A program made the translations under genes and the position numbers. A stretch of DNA of 64,000 nucleotides, taken from assembly GCA_021292165.1 (NCBI GenBank), contig CM037876.1, positions 281,888,521 through 281,952,520 on the forward strand, given 5' to 3'. This document shows, piece by piece, positions 1-10,114 of the stretch (within the stretch, counting starts at the first letter, position 1; each line of letters begins with the position of its first letter). The stretch is from Shinisaurus crocodilurus (taxonomy: Eukaryota > Chordata > Lepidosauria > Squamata > Shinisauridae). The notes beneath the pieces are model-generated. The model ran no database searches, was not told the DNA's origin, and saw only the letters and a list, made by a program, of their open reading frames with translations.

Positions 1-308
1 GCATGTTGTGTGCCACCTTCATGGGAATGAGACCTGCAGCCTGAAACTGGTGACTCAGCCGATGCTGGGAGGAGCAGCTCCCAATGCTGGCAAAGTCCCT
101 TCCTCCGTGCCTCTCTCAGCACAGAGAAAGACAAAATGGGGGTTCCGGGGCAGTAGGGCAATGCGGTCAGTGTGCTTTTCCACACCCAATGATGTCATCC
201 AGCCCATGCTTATGCAGAGAAAGGAATGAGGTAAATAAATTCCATGTCTTTTTTTTAAAAAAAAAAACTCTTCGGAGAAATACGTTTCTAAGAAATAAAC
301 ATCTAGTA
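1..308. other. No recognisable feature
   Basis: Unassigned sequence with a short T/A homopolymer junction near 248-268. Open frames here overlap on both strands and show no recognisable protein. Confidence 0.5.
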
Positions 309-310
309 AA

Positions 311-402
311 TAATTCACAGCACAATCCTACCCATGCTTACTCAGATGTATGCCCAGTTTTGTTCAATGGGAGTTACTCCCAGGTCTCATTCCCTTTGGC
401 TG
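311..402 (+). repeat. Short dispersed repeat, GCAATCCTA type
   Basis: About 90 bp running from an 'acaatccta' start through 'gttactcccagg'. The same pattern (start near GCAATCCTA, middle with 'caatgggacttactccc', end near TAGGATTGCAGCC) recurs at 4665-4835, 6583-6655, 6930-7015, 19590-19660 and 61590-61690. The inverted GCAATCCTA/TAGGATTGC ends suggest a small non-autonomous DNA element. The class is inference. Confidence 0.5.
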
Positions 403-524
403 CAATACCATATATACTTACCAGGGAGCAGATCTCTTGAACTCAGTGAGACTTACATCTGCATAAACATGCATAGCATTGCACTGTAAGTGATGCATTC
501 CACTGGAGTAGCCATATATACGTC

Positions 525-660
525 TGTTGCAAAAAGAAAAAGTCTCACGGCAACTTAAAGATAAATAGATTGATTATGGTATAAGTTTTTATATACTAGA
601 GGCCCCTCTGTCAGATGCATCACATGCAATCCTCAGTTGACAGACAATATATATACAGGT
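525..660 (-). repeat. Penelope-like element 3' tail relic
   Basis: Reads 'aaagtctcacggcaacttaaag' followed by 'ctgtcagatgcatca'. This resembles the reverse complement of the 3' end common to reptile PLEs, which in the sense direction has a '...atgaagtg...aaggtgccacaagact...' pattern. Highly diverged. A clearer copy lies at 38770-38910. Confidence 0.45.
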
Positions 661-945
661 AGAACGCATCCACAGCAGTGTGATGACGTAGTGTTCTGAG
701 TTTTGGGGTTTTTTTAAAGCAGGATATAGGGGCCTTTTTTTTTTTTAACCCAGAAGTCACCATCAGAGTGATGCTATAGCATCACACTCCTATGGGTGAG
801 TTTCATCCACATACCCTATTTGCCCACCCTACCTCCCCCAAATCACCCTAGTTTTCCCTAATACTGCCATGTGCAAATGACATGGCAAAATTAGGAGTGT
901 GCAGTTTGGTTCCTCTTTACACACATGGGAAAAGAGAAAACTCAC
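661..945. other. No recognisable feature
   Basis: Unassigned sequence with a T-run at about 736-747. Confidence 0.4.
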
Positions 946-949
946 AACC

Positions 950-1195
950 TCTGAGAGGAAAGTGTAGTCCATTGATTATTGCCATAAACACAATCACAGC
1001 AGCTGTTAATACAGATGCTCTATACACCAACATCCCCCATAAAGACGGGCTACAAGCCGACAGGAATGTTATCCCTGAGTACACCGCAGTACATCTGGCC
1101 ACCAAACTTTGCCACTTTATCCTCCCCTACAATTATTTCAGCTTTGGGGATCAGCTGATATCTTCAGGTCAATGGCACTGCCATGTAGACTCTAT
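950..1195 (+). pseudogene. Penelope-like reverse transcriptase fragment
   Basis: The plus-strand frame reads ...TDALYTNIPHKDGLQ... then ...LCHFILPYNYFSFGDQ.... This fits the PLE reverse-transcriptase region, where an ALYTNIPH-type block precedes the catalytic palm and a 'HNYF.F' block follows. The usual T.MGT block that comes next is only a decayed trace (GQWHCHVD) near 1170-1190. No PLE endonuclease is attached. It is a short, broken relic of a retroelement that would encode RT plus a GIY-YIG nuclease. The family call rests on motif memory, not on a search. Confidence 0.6.
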
Positions 1196-1317
1196 AGTAG
1201 ACTCTGCTACTGCTCTGCTGTAGATTGTCAAGTCTCTGACAGAGCAATGCTTCTTCAGCCTCTCTTCATAGTTAGAATTTCCACCAGAACGTTGTTGCTG
1301 TTGTTGTTTCAGTTTAT

Positions 1318-2105
1318 GAGTTACACTATAGCTGAAGCTCTCAGGGTGGAGTACATAATAAAAGCAAAAACAATAAAACAAATGATAAAATCAATAATAA
1401 AATAGATTGAAATGTATTGTTTTAAAAGCAGCAACAAGAATACAGCATTTAAAAGAGATAAATAGCTGACCAGCTAAAAAATAGAGAAGATGATTACCTA
1501 GTGGCGCATTAGACATATTAAAAATAAAGCAAGCAGTGATTAAAAGTACTTTTAAACATTCTTGGAGAATCAAAGGGTCTTTGCCTTACACCAAAAAGTC
1601 AACAAAGTAGGTGCCAGGTGGACCTCTCTAGGAAGGGTATTCCACAATTTGGGGGCCACCACAGAAAAGGCCTGCCCATGAGTAGCCACCCACTGAATCT
1701 CAGTGTGTGGGGGCACTTGGAGCAGGGCCTCAGATGATGATGATGATTATGGTGGTGGTGGTGGTGGTGGTGGTGGTGATTTATTTCATTTCTATACCGC
1801 CCAATAGCTGAAGCTCTCTGGGCGGTTTACAACAATTATGATCTCAGTTGGGGCATTGGCAGGAACATATAGGAATAGGTGGTCCTTTAGAAACTGTGGC
1901 GCCATGCCATGGAGGGCTTTGTAGGTTAACACTAACACCTTGAATTGGACCCGGAAACTAACTTCAGTGACTTCCACTCTACCATCAACCTGAATCTGGA
2001 CTAGTCCCACAATCAAGTCTTCTGGACACCACAGTGCAACTATGTGATGGATATATATGCTGGAATAGTGCTGGCAGGAGACCACACTAATAGACAATTT
2101 CCACA
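1318..2105 (-). pseudogene. L2-clade LINE relic (C-terminal RT region and 3' UTR)
   Basis: Read on the minus strand, 2100-1840 encodes ...FRVQFKVLVLTYKALHGMAPQFLKDHL..., the same C-terminal block seen intact in the L2 copies at 32.0 kb and 56.8 kb (RAEFKVLVLTFKTLHGSGP). Toward lower coordinates it continues through a decayed 'GRAFSVVAPKLWN'-like stretch (1690-1640) into an A/T-rich 3' UTR. It is split near 1740-1836 by a (GGT)n run and a second LINE-like 3' tail. No reading frame is intact and catalytic RT motifs are absent. Confidence 0.65.
1751..1778 (+). repeat. (GGT)n microsatellite
   Basis: Nine consecutive GGT units directly beside a LINE 3' tail ('ctataccgcccaatagctgaag', 1792-1813), inside the L2 relic. 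Confidence 0.95.
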
Positions 2106-2669
2106 AAGGGTTAATCTGCTCTTAGGGTGTTAGAGATGTAATAACGGGTCACCCAGCCGGCAGACAGAGCTAATTAGCTCCCCTGGATATTTAATTTATT
2201 GATTGATTTGATTTGTACCCTGCCTTTCTAGCAACAAATGGCACTCAAGCTGGCTATATATATGCACAGAGAACACTGCCTTCTAGTAATGCAGAGCCAA
2301 AGAAATTTTTGCTACTTTAACCAGGGCTTCTTTTGTACAGAAAAAAAATTCAGTTCTTGTGTCGGTGTGTTTGTGAGTACTGTTTGCAACCAAGTAAAGT
2401 TTGATTTGCCAAGCCTTAACTTTGTGGACTCAATTATTCAGCCACTCTTGCTAACAATATAAATATCACCTTACTGCACTGCTCACTACAAATATCTACA
2501 CACTTCCAGGTCCAGATCAAGGTCATGAATGGCCCCAGGGCTAGGCTTCTGTAGTGGACCCCCTACTCTGCCCCCATTACTGAACTCACACACAACATTT
2601 GTGTGTATATAGGAACACACACAGTCAACATGTACAGCAATATTTTTACTACATATTTTAGTAGAACTC
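2106..2669. other. No recognisable feature
   Basis: Moderately A/T-rich sequence. I see no repeat family, RNA gene or conserved frame. Confidence 0.4.
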
Positions 2670-2675
2670 ATCTGT

Positions 2676-3071
2676 GTGAGACGCTGCCCCAGTCCGCGGG
2701 GAGCTATAGCCTATGACACCAATTCTGAGTCAGACGGAGAAGGTGTAGAGTCAGACACAGCCATGGGAAGCCAGATGCTTGAGCACTCAGTTCTACCAGA
2801 CCTCCCACTGGCTTACAAGCTGGGAGGGGATGAGACACAGGACGCTGATATGGCCTGTCTTCCACAGCTGGGAGACCTGACATCGACGGAGGCTCCCGCT
2901 TCTCGACCAGGGACGTCTTCCATGGGGACAGGGCAGCAGGAGGAGGTCTCTGCAGAAGAGGGTGTTTTGGGGGTGCCTCCTTTGGTGTGTCATGAACTAA
3001 AGAGGGCAGTTCAGAAGCATCCAGTGAGGTGCAGCAACCGCCCGAGAGCCAGGTTTCCCTGCCAAGACTGA
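2676..3071 (+). other. Open frame across the U3 part of the solo LTR
   Basis: The first 396 bases of the LTR are open in one frame for 131 codons, with no ATG until codon 30. The translation is acidic and Ser/Glu-rich in the middle and ends in a basic KHPVRCSNRPRARFP stretch. It may be the 3' end of an element gene overlapping the LTR, or chance openness. No catalytic motif is visible. It is truncated at its 5' side by definition, because only the LTR remains. Confidence 0.35.
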
Positions 3072-3106
3072 ATGTCCAATGGTGATCTTTAGCAGCCACT
3101 CCCCTG

Positions 3107-3114
3107 TATTTAAA
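3107..3114 (+). promoter_or_regulatory. LTR TATA-like box with upstream CCAAT
   Basis: TATTTAAA lies 27 bp downstream of CCAAT (3076-3080) and about 240 bp upstream of the LTR polyadenylation signal (3355-3360). This is the arrangement of an LTR pol II promoter. Confidence 0.5.
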
Positions 3115-3475
3115 CCAGAGCAACCAGCAGTAGACTTTGCTGGAAGCAACGCACTGGTAACCTGGAAAGCTTCTTGCTTTCACTGGAATGGTGAACTTAT
3201 TTGGATTTATTCGGTGTGCTGAACCCCAGGGCTGATTGGTCTTTTGTTGTGATGCTCATGAACTGATTCTTGTCAAGGAACTACACTGTAATCTGTTAAC
3301 TGTGGATCCTTATTGAGACTGTAAAGGCTTATAGCTAATTACTGGAATTACTGCAATAAAAAGGTTTTACTGTGGACATGTGCCTGGACTCCTGGAAGTC
3401 AGGTTCTGACAATCTGCAAGCAAAAGACTACTATCTCTTCCATGGTAGAGAACTCAAACACAAATACATCCGATT

Positions 3476-3728
3476 TTTTGCACATGTGCGTGTGAGCGCG
3501 TCCATCGGGCTTCCCCATTTTTCGTGGGGGTGTTCTCGATCACACCCCCGCTCATCCACGATTCCTGGACCCGGAAGTGACGCAACGGGATCCCCATCAC
3601 GTCACTTCAGTGTCCCGGATGCAGTGAGCGGAGGTAGGTTGGTCGTGCGGGGGTTCGGGGGGGGGGTCGAGCTCCGCGATTTCGCTGGAGCTTCCCCCAC
3701 CCCCGAACTTCGAATACATCCCTACATT
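3476..3728. mobile_element. GC-rich TAGGGATG-type hAT MITE, decayed copy
   Basis: A GC-rich island in A/T-rich surroundings. It ends 'tacatccctac', matching the CATCCCTA end of the better copies at 39594-40084 and 49263-50075. It carries CCGGAAGTGACGC (3571-3583) and a nearby inverted partner (CACGTCACTTC, about 3598-3608), the inverted pair typical of this family. The left end and target duplication are not clear. Confidence 0.5.
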
Positions 3729-3794
3729 TTACAGGCATACAGGCAGCACACAGACTCAGAAAACATAAACACACTTTGAAGTGCACTCTCTCTC

Positions 3795-3818
3795 ATACAC
3801 ACACACACATACACACAG
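3795..3818 (+). repeat. Short (CA)n tract
   Basis: Imperfect CA repeat. Confidence 0.8.
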
Positions 3819-3931
3819 AAAAAATACACACTGCCTGGCTGCCTCATTCAGACACAACAGCCAAACAGGACTGACACACAGAAGATTTTGCTGCCTGAGG
3901 AGGACCAGTAAATGCCTCCCATTTCTCACTG

Positions 3932-4142
3932 GATGACCTTGGGCCAGTCATTTCCTCCTCAGCCCAACCTACCTCACAGGAATGTTGTGAGGATAAAACT
4001 GGGGAGATCTTTAGCTCCTGGAGAAAAGGCAGAACATTATGTTCTGCCTTTTCTCCAGGAGCTAAAGATCTCCCCATTTTTATCCTCACAACATTCCTGT
4101 GAGGTAGGTTGGGCTGAGAGGAAATGACTGGCCAAGGTCATC
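3932..4142. repeat. Near-perfect palindrome made of a SINE segment
   Basis: Two inverted arms of about 105 bp (3932-4037 and 4039-4142) meet at a 1-base centre. The outer halves are the SINE core ('acctacctcaca', 'ttgtgaggataaaa') seen in ordinary SINE copies at 11.1, 12.8, 34.1 and 60.7 kb. The inner halves ('gatctttagctcctgg') are not SINE. The arms differ by two 1-nt indels and a few substitutions, so the fold-back is either young or has been kept similar. It would form a long cruciform or hairpin. Confidence 0.85.
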
Positions 4143-4477
4143 ATAAATGTAATATATGTAAATAATTGTATACTAGAAAAACCTAAATTGTCTTAAACTA
4201 TGTTCATATTAAGCCTCCCTAGTATGTAGAATTGCCAACTGTGCACTGCCTGTGTGAGAGACCAGATGCATGCAGCAATACCCCACTTGGAAATTTATCT
4301 TATAGAGATCCTGGGAAGAAAGCCTGAAGTCTGACACCAACTCTTCTAACTATATTAAACATTTTTTAAAATGAAGAACATCTTCTGGCTTCTCATATGC
4401 CCCACCTGCATGAACATCAACTCAAAGAAACCTTTTTAACAGCAAAAAACAGTAAAAGGGGGGAGGTTGTAAACCGT
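4143..4477. other. No recognisable feature
   Basis: A/T-rich unassigned sequence. Confidence 0.4.
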
Positions 4478-4528
4478 GAGGTGCCACAAGACTCCTTGTC
4501 GGTTTTGCTACAATAGACAAATTCAGCT
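4478..4528 (+). repeat. Penelope-like element 3' end fragment
   Basis: 'gaggtgccacaagactcc' followed by 'ttgtcggttttgctac' matches the sense-strand 3' end typical of reptile PLEs. Only about 50 bp remain, just upstream of a fold-back hAT. Confidence 0.55.
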
Positions 4529-4539
4529 ACCCTCTAGTG

Positions 4540-4649
4540 CAGGGCTCTCCAACCTTGGGTCCCCAGATGTTTTTGGCCTACAACTCCCAGCATGTCCCAG
4601 CCGAGTTGTAGGCCAAAAACATCTGGGGACCCAAGGTTGGAGAGCCCTG
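4540..4649. mobile_element. Fold-back hAT-like MITE with exact 8-bp TSD
   Basis: A 110-bp inverted repeat with ends CAGGGCTCTCCAACC / GGTTGGAGAGCCCTG, flanked by the direct repeat CTCTAGTG (4532-4539, 4650-4657). Each arm contains 'cagatgtttttggcc' and the left arm contains 'acaactcccagcatg'. Same family as 13571-13705, 27609-27748 and 56229-56316. An 8-bp duplication with CAG...CTG ends indicates the hAT superfamily. It has no coding capacity. Confidence 0.85.
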
Positions 4650-4662
4650 CTCTAGTGTTTAT

Positions 4663-4840
4663 TAATGACACAACCCTATCTAATCAGAAGGAAGTATCAT
4701 GTGTTCAATGGGTTTTACACCTAGGTACATGTGTATAGGATTGCAGCCTTCCATCCTGTGCATGTCCCCTTGGAATAAAGTCCCTATTCAATAAAACTTA
4801 CTCTCAGGTATGTGTATATAAAATTGCAGCCTAAATCCCT
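4663..4840 (+). repeat. Two adjacent GCAATCCTA-type repeats
   Basis: Segments 4665-4750 and about 4770-4836 each show the 'caatgggttttacacctagg...tataggattgcagcc' pattern, diverged from each other. The first begins directly after the hAT target duplication. Confidence 0.5.
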
Positions 4841-5500
4841 CTTCTCCCCCACCAGCCCTTCTTTCTTTCAGATTACTGAAAGGTACAGAAAGAACACATG
4901 GGATTAAGAAACTTGGGCTGAAATGCTAAACAGGCTCACTTACTGGGGAGTTGGTGTGTTGGTGTTTCCTGCTGCATTGGGTGGGAGGGGAAGAGAGTCC
5001 AGAGAGGGGTAGCCGACAGGGCAGGGGGACAACTCTGCCATCACCAATAGCTGAGCCAGCAAAAAGCTCAGAAAGACCACCATTTCACATTCCTTGTCCA
5101 CACACAGCTTCCTGGGATTTAAAAAAAAGGGGGGTCAAAATGAACCAGGAAGTCCCTTCTGCAGGTAAGTGTTCATTCTACCCTTCTCTCTATGGCCAAA
5201 TGTTGATCATAACAGTGACTTACTCATTGGCTGAACTGCACAGAAAGGTGGTGGCAGGCTCACTTCTCACAAAACAATTGGACAAAATGACTGTCCATTT
5301 GTCACAGAACAACTGGAATGTGCCTGAATATTTTATCTCATATCTTAGGTTCTACATGGGCTAGAGATTTGCTCTCTTTTTTTTAATTTGAAAGCTGGGA
5401 ATCTGGGTTAGCTAGTGGGCCCTCTCAGATTGTGGGATGGAGACTGCAGCCCCCTTAGCCCTGTGGTTAATCCGGCTATGCACACTTCCAACACCACCCA
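4841..5500. other. No recognisable feature
   Basis: Contains one 137-codon open frame (4951-5364) without similarity I can name, low-complexity at its start, with no upstream promoter or splice logic. Treated as chance. Confidence 0.4.
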
Positions 5501-5524
5501 AAGCCCATCACACAATCCATAATC

Positions 5525-6175
5525 TACAGCCAAGCCCTATAATGCAGCCACATTTGTTCTAGTACCTCAGACAGGGATTCCATTTTCAACCTGAAGGATT
5601 TACATCAGGCATTCTTAAAACTACACTACCAACCCTAATAAGTAAGGCTGGAGTGGTACCCAGAACTTGCTTATTACAAGGAAGTGACAGAACGTAACTT
5701 GTCAGCTACTGTTCCTACACATAAAACTACTCACATACAGTATCATCAGTGACCTATAACTCATCCTAGACAAGAATACCTCAGGCCTTGTCTACAGGAA
5801 GCCCCTACTTTAAAACACCTACTCACCAGATGCAATACTAACAGAGACATAAATTCAGGGGCTAAATCTTGAATCAAACCCAGATTGCAAACTCGGTCCC
5901 CAAATCTACTCACAAAATACTATTACAAAACTGTAACATTACAGCCATACTGTCAACGTCTCATTCACCTGTTCATCCGCAATCAAGACAGAAAGAGTTG
6001 CTAACTTGCTAACAATTCCCTCCTGCTGTCTAGACAGAACAAACAGTTCAGTTTCTACACAAAAGAATAAATGGGTACAAATCTGGTCTCTCAAATATGG
6101 CAATATTCAGAAATAAGTGGGAGAACATTTCAGTCTCCCAGGCCATTCTAAGGCCTGGTCTATACAAGCAACAGA
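5525..6175 (+). pseudogene. Penelope-like element relic with GIY-YIG region trace
   Basis: The plus strand reads, across stops and frameshifts, ...LVPQTGIPFST..., ...NTSGLVYRKP... and, at 6040-6160, a trace of S.(R/H)KRING.KS.LSN...VGEHFSLPGHSK. This order fits the region between RT and the C-terminal GIY-YIG endonuclease of PLEs (Neptune-like in reptiles). In intact elements this nuclease nicks target DNA for reverse transcription. Every frame is broken here. Identification is by remembered motif order and needs a translated search. Confidence 0.55.
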
Positions 6176-6582
6176 AAAGGTGGTGAGGATCCTGACTCCT
6201 GAGGTGGTAGAAAGTACGGTACTATTTCAGGCTACACATAAGATCACCAGCTTTAATAATAATAATATTTATTTGAAGGTTTGAAGGTTCACCTATGTAA
6301 AAATAAGTCCCTTCAACTAAAAATTGCACATCAGGGACCGAGGATCTAGCTTGCTCAATCCCTGTTGTTCTAGTTTTCTATTTGCAGAGTTCTTCACAAA
6401 GGGATTTGTTTCAAATGAGAAGTGGTAATATAAATATTCCAAATAAATGGGGGCCATTTAAAAATCTGTTGTCTGAAATGGTACAGTCTGTGCTCCCCAC
6501 CTCAGATAATATCATAGTTCTTACTAGAGCTGCAACACAGTGACATAAATTTTAATGAGTTAATTATTATGTGAGCTTTTTA
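6176..6582. other. No recognisable feature
   Basis: A/T-rich unassigned sequence with a short (AAT)n-like patch at 6256-6273. Confidence 0.4.
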
Positions 6583-6655
6583 GGGTGAAGTCCTACCTAT
6601 ACGCACTCAATGAACTCAATGGGACTTACTCCTGGATAGACATGTGTAGGCTTGC
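6583..6655 (+). repeat. GCAATCCTA-type dispersed repeat
   Basis: Diverged copy containing 'tcaatgggacttactcc'. Confidence 0.5.
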
Positions 6656-6929
6656 ACGATTAGTCAATTAATCAATCAGTTACATTTGCATACTTTTGCA
6701 TAAGGATAGAAACAATATTTCTGAAGTAAGAAGTATACTTCCTTTGTTTTTAGGTGATGCACACATGTGTCATGGAAGAGCCGATTCTCCTGTTTGTGAG
6801 ATAAGGGAGAATTACCCTTTTAAGATGGTGCTTGCCATCTGTTTTTAATAACAAAAGCAGAAGCAGCAGCAACTTCTTTTTTTAAAAAATCTGCCTGACT
6901 AATTGGTGTCACCTTTTTCATCAGTTAAT

Positions 6930-7015
6930 ACTGCAATCCTAATGCATTACTCAGAAGTCTCACTGAGTTCAATAGCACTTTCTCCCAGATGAGTGTATAG
7001 GATTGCAGCCTTAAA
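6930..7015 (+). repeat. GCAATCCTA-type dispersed repeat
   Basis: Starts 'tgcaatccta' and ends 'tataggattgcagcct'. This is the copy that shows the inverted ends most clearly. Confidence 0.6.
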
Positions 7016-7134
7016 GTTTGAAATCAATCTCACCTATTAATATATTAAACATTGCAGCCTAGTGCTTATCTTGTACATATCTGGGATCTGCATGAGAATG
7101 TGGCAGACCTACTTGCATTTCATGTACAGTCATG

Positions 7135-7380
7135 CCTTGGATTGAGAGCATAATTCATTCCGGAAAAGTGCTTGTATAATCCAAAACACTCTTATATCAA
7201 AACGAAATCCCCCCAAAAAAATTTGTACAGAGATTTTTAATTTAAGCCGTACTACAGTACTTGTATTGCAAGACGTCGCTTGTATATCAAGTAAAAAAAT
7301 ATTAAATAAATATTTAAAAATTTGCTTGTCTTGCAAAATGCTCTCAAACCAAGTTACTTGCAATCCAAGGTATTACTGTA
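7135..7380. mobile_element. Tc1/mariner-like MITE with TA target duplication
   Basis: Inverted ends TACAGTCATGCCTTGGAT (left) and ATCCAAGGTATTACTGTA (right) bound an A/T-rich core of about 240 bp, with TA at both edges (7135-7136, 7379-7380). TA duplication plus CAGT-type ends fit a non-autonomous Tc1/mariner/pogo element. It has no transposase. The right arm 'gcttgtcttgcaaaatgctc' pairs imperfectly with the left. Confidence 0.8.
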
Positions 7381-7432
7381 CTTTTACATTTTTTGGTGAA
7401 CTGTGTATATGTGTATGTGTGTGAGACTCTCT

Positions 7433-7897
7433 GGGCCGGTTCATACGACCCGGGTGGCAAGCGGGGGAGGCACCACGGGGCCATCTGCGGGGTCCGGCAG
7501 GGCGCCGCAGACAACCTGAGCCCTGTGCGCGTGGGCAGACCCCGGTGGAGCTGGAAGTCCCCACACCACAATGCAGACCTCCCAGCACTAGGGGGCGGCG
7601 GCTCAGGATGCCCAGAGGGGCCATTTGGCCCTACAGGCCGGAGCGGCCACAGCTCCGGTCGCTCCGGGCTGCCACCTCTGTGCGGCCACGGGAGGCCCCC
7701 GCGGGACGGCCGCCCACTGTTCACATAGCAGGGTGGCCACGCACGGTAGGGGCTTATCCCTCTACCACCCATGGTCACTTTGCGTGCTTCACATGTGCGG
7801 CCGTCCTGCGGGGGCACCCCCGGCTGGCGTTCGCACGACACGGGAACCGCGGGGGGCTTCTGCTCCCCCACGGTTTCTGTGTCGTGTGAACCGGCCC
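7433..7897. mobile_element. GC-rich TIR element (copy 1)
   Basis: 465 bp, strongly GC-rich, bounded by GGGCCGGTTCATACGAC and GTCGTGTGAACCGGCCC. Flanked by TCT on both sides (TCTCT also matches because of the local CT repeat). A second copy in the opposite orientation lies at 10115-10549 with the same ends and the same internal blocks. Long open frames on both strands follow from GC content. No transposase motif is seen. A 3-bp duplication would fit PIF/Harbinger, but the superfamily is not established. Confidence 0.75.
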
Positions 7898-10110
7898 TCT
7901 CTCTCACTCACTGTGTCTATTTATCTATCTATCTGCCATTTTGAGTATAACACTTCAAGCATTTGCTGAAGTGGGATCTAGTTCATGAAAAATGTATACA
8001 ATAGATCAGCTATTCCTTGAAGTGCCACAATTCTCTTTGCTGTAAATAGTTCAGCAGACTGGTCACAAGTGGTATGACAAAGCCAAATTAGGGCATATGA
8101 CACCACATATTAATAAGGCACTGGTGAAATCCATATCTAGGAAGTCTTGAGAAGCAGGCAGGAAGATGAAAGTTCTGACCCAAGAATTCCTTCATGGAAG
8201 TTCATCTGAATCTTAAAAAGTATGCAGTGCTACTGAGGATAAAAATGTATGTGTTGTCTGGTGTAAAGAAGCAAGTAAATCTTCAAAAGTTTGTCCCCCC
8301 CTTCCCCTTAATAGAGTCGTATCTGTGGTCAATTGGCTATACACCACTGTGTTTGATCAGCAGCAGGCAAATGCCAGTGTTCGTTGGCATCATTGTTCCC
8401 AAGCCACAATTCTGCCAGACATAAGGGAAAACAACAAAAGGAGGGTTCACCCTATGAACATTCCCAGCCATCGTCACTTTCATGTGCCATAACCTCTTCA
8501 AAAACTTGGGTGTAACAAAAACATGGACTGAAGAAACAAGATATATTGTCATCAGATCTCCTCAGTAACTGGGATGATTCACTGCTGAGGACTAAGTTGC
8601 AACTCATACCTCACAACTTCAGATCAATACAGGGAATGCAACTCAGTTGTGTGACTAGCATGTGTGGCAAAGAGCATGCTGCCTCTAGCTCTTTTTGGTT
8701 TAGTGCAGGTTTCTTCACCACAGGCAATATGATGAGGTAAGAGTTAGAAGGTTCTTTAATTTCACTTTTCGAATAACTGCATTATTAAGTTTCCCACACA
8801 AGCTACCGGTACTTGCTTCCTGTTTAGACCTGAAGTAATTCACCTCCTCCTGGGTGACCATGAAGAGGACGCTTCACTGCATGTAAGAAAGATGTTCAAG
8901 AGGCTGATGTGTTTGGGTAACATTATTTACACCTGTGACTTTCCTCCTCCTTTTCTCTCTCATACTGAGAACCTCTTGGAAAGGACTTCACTCTGTCTTC
9001 TCTCCAAGGGCCTTTTGCTCCTTTTCTTTTTCCCAACAACACTCTGCATTTGGTCTTCAGACCTATCTCAAGGCTTGTCCAAGGTCCACCTATCGACAGT
9101 CCCTTTCATGTAATTACCAGGAGTGGGGCTGTGCTGCTGGGCCCACTGCTGGATCCACACATTGGCATGGATTGTCTACTTTGAAGAAACCTATGTGTGA
9201 CCAGCTGCATGTAAACTTCCATGAAATTGGGAGTCCTGACTGTGTGGAAACCTATTCACACATGCTACTCACATGTAGCCTTCACTGCAGATAGTCCACA
9301 CCAACATATAGATATGCAAGGCAGGACCAGTGGCCTGCTCCCACTCCTAGTAAGTGTGCGATACCCTCTTCTCACAGTTCACACATTAAAGGGGCTAACA
9401 CATATTTCCCCAGAAAGCTTCCAGTAGATGTATTTTTAAAAGAAACCTATGACTTCAGCTCAATACAATACTTCAAAAAAACACATTGAGGCAAAGGCAG
9501 ACAGTGGAGGCAAAGATGGTGCAAGAACATACAGCGTGCTCCTGTTCTGACTCAGCCGTATATGCAATCTTTTTTTCCTTTTGGCGGGACTCTTTCTCTT
9601 ACATCTCAAAATGTACTCCCTTGCATTACCTCGTTCACATCCAAAGTGTCACGTAGATAATATCATATAGGCTGAGAGACAAAGAAGACCCATTTTCTCC
9701 TCCTCACATTCCTATTCATACAATGACTCACATATACTTTCAAATGATAAATTTACGGGCACAAACTCTCCAGCAATAGGCAATGATGGACTGGAATAGT
9801 GCATGGGGAAAGTCCTCTTTCCTCCTGCAGGCGAAGAAATATGGGAAGATAGGACAAGGCTCATTCCTGCTTCCAGACAGCGTGAGCATTATGGCTGCCA
9901 CTTAGAGGTTAGTCTCTGAGGACTCCACATGCATGTTCATCACATATTGTCTGCAATGTCAAGTGATGTCTTGTATGTGTGATGAACAGGCCCCCACAGT
10001 TCTGACACTAAAAACAAAACTTTCACATTGCTTTCTATCACCTGAGCTGCAATGCTTTTCACTGAAGTCATACATCCAGCTGTGAGTCAAGACGTTATGC
10101 AGCGATGAGA
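7898..10110. other. Unassigned 2.2-kb interval
   Basis: The largest stretch in the first third with no repeat I recognise. It starts with a short (TCTA)n patch (7918-7932). Open frames are short and on both strands. No RNA gene or promoter-like cluster stands out. Confidence 0.4.
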
Positions 10111-10114
10111 CATT

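Larger units (their letters stand above)
2675..3411 (+). mobile_element. Solo LTR with 5-bp target duplication
   Basis: A 737-bp segment beginning TGTGAGAC and ending TTCTGACA, whose ends are imperfect inverted copies of each other (TG...CA termini). It is flanked on both sides by the direct repeat ATCTG (2670-2674 and 3412-3416). Inside are a CCAAT box (3076-3080), a TATA-like TATTTAAA (3107-3114) and AATAAA (3355-3360) in the order expected for U3-R-U5. No second LTR or internal region follows, so it is a solo LTR left by LTR-LTR recombination. A 5-bp duplication fits Ty3/gypsy elements and some endogenous retroviruses; I cannot tell which. Confidence 0.8.

Noticed and set aside
2704..3183. 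159-codon minus-strand frame
   Set aside because: Antisense to the LTR; no motif.
7344..7969. Several long overlapping open frames on both strands
   Set aside because: They lie inside a GC-rich TIR element. GC content suppresses stops, and Pro/Arg/Gly-rich translations occur on both strands with no domain.
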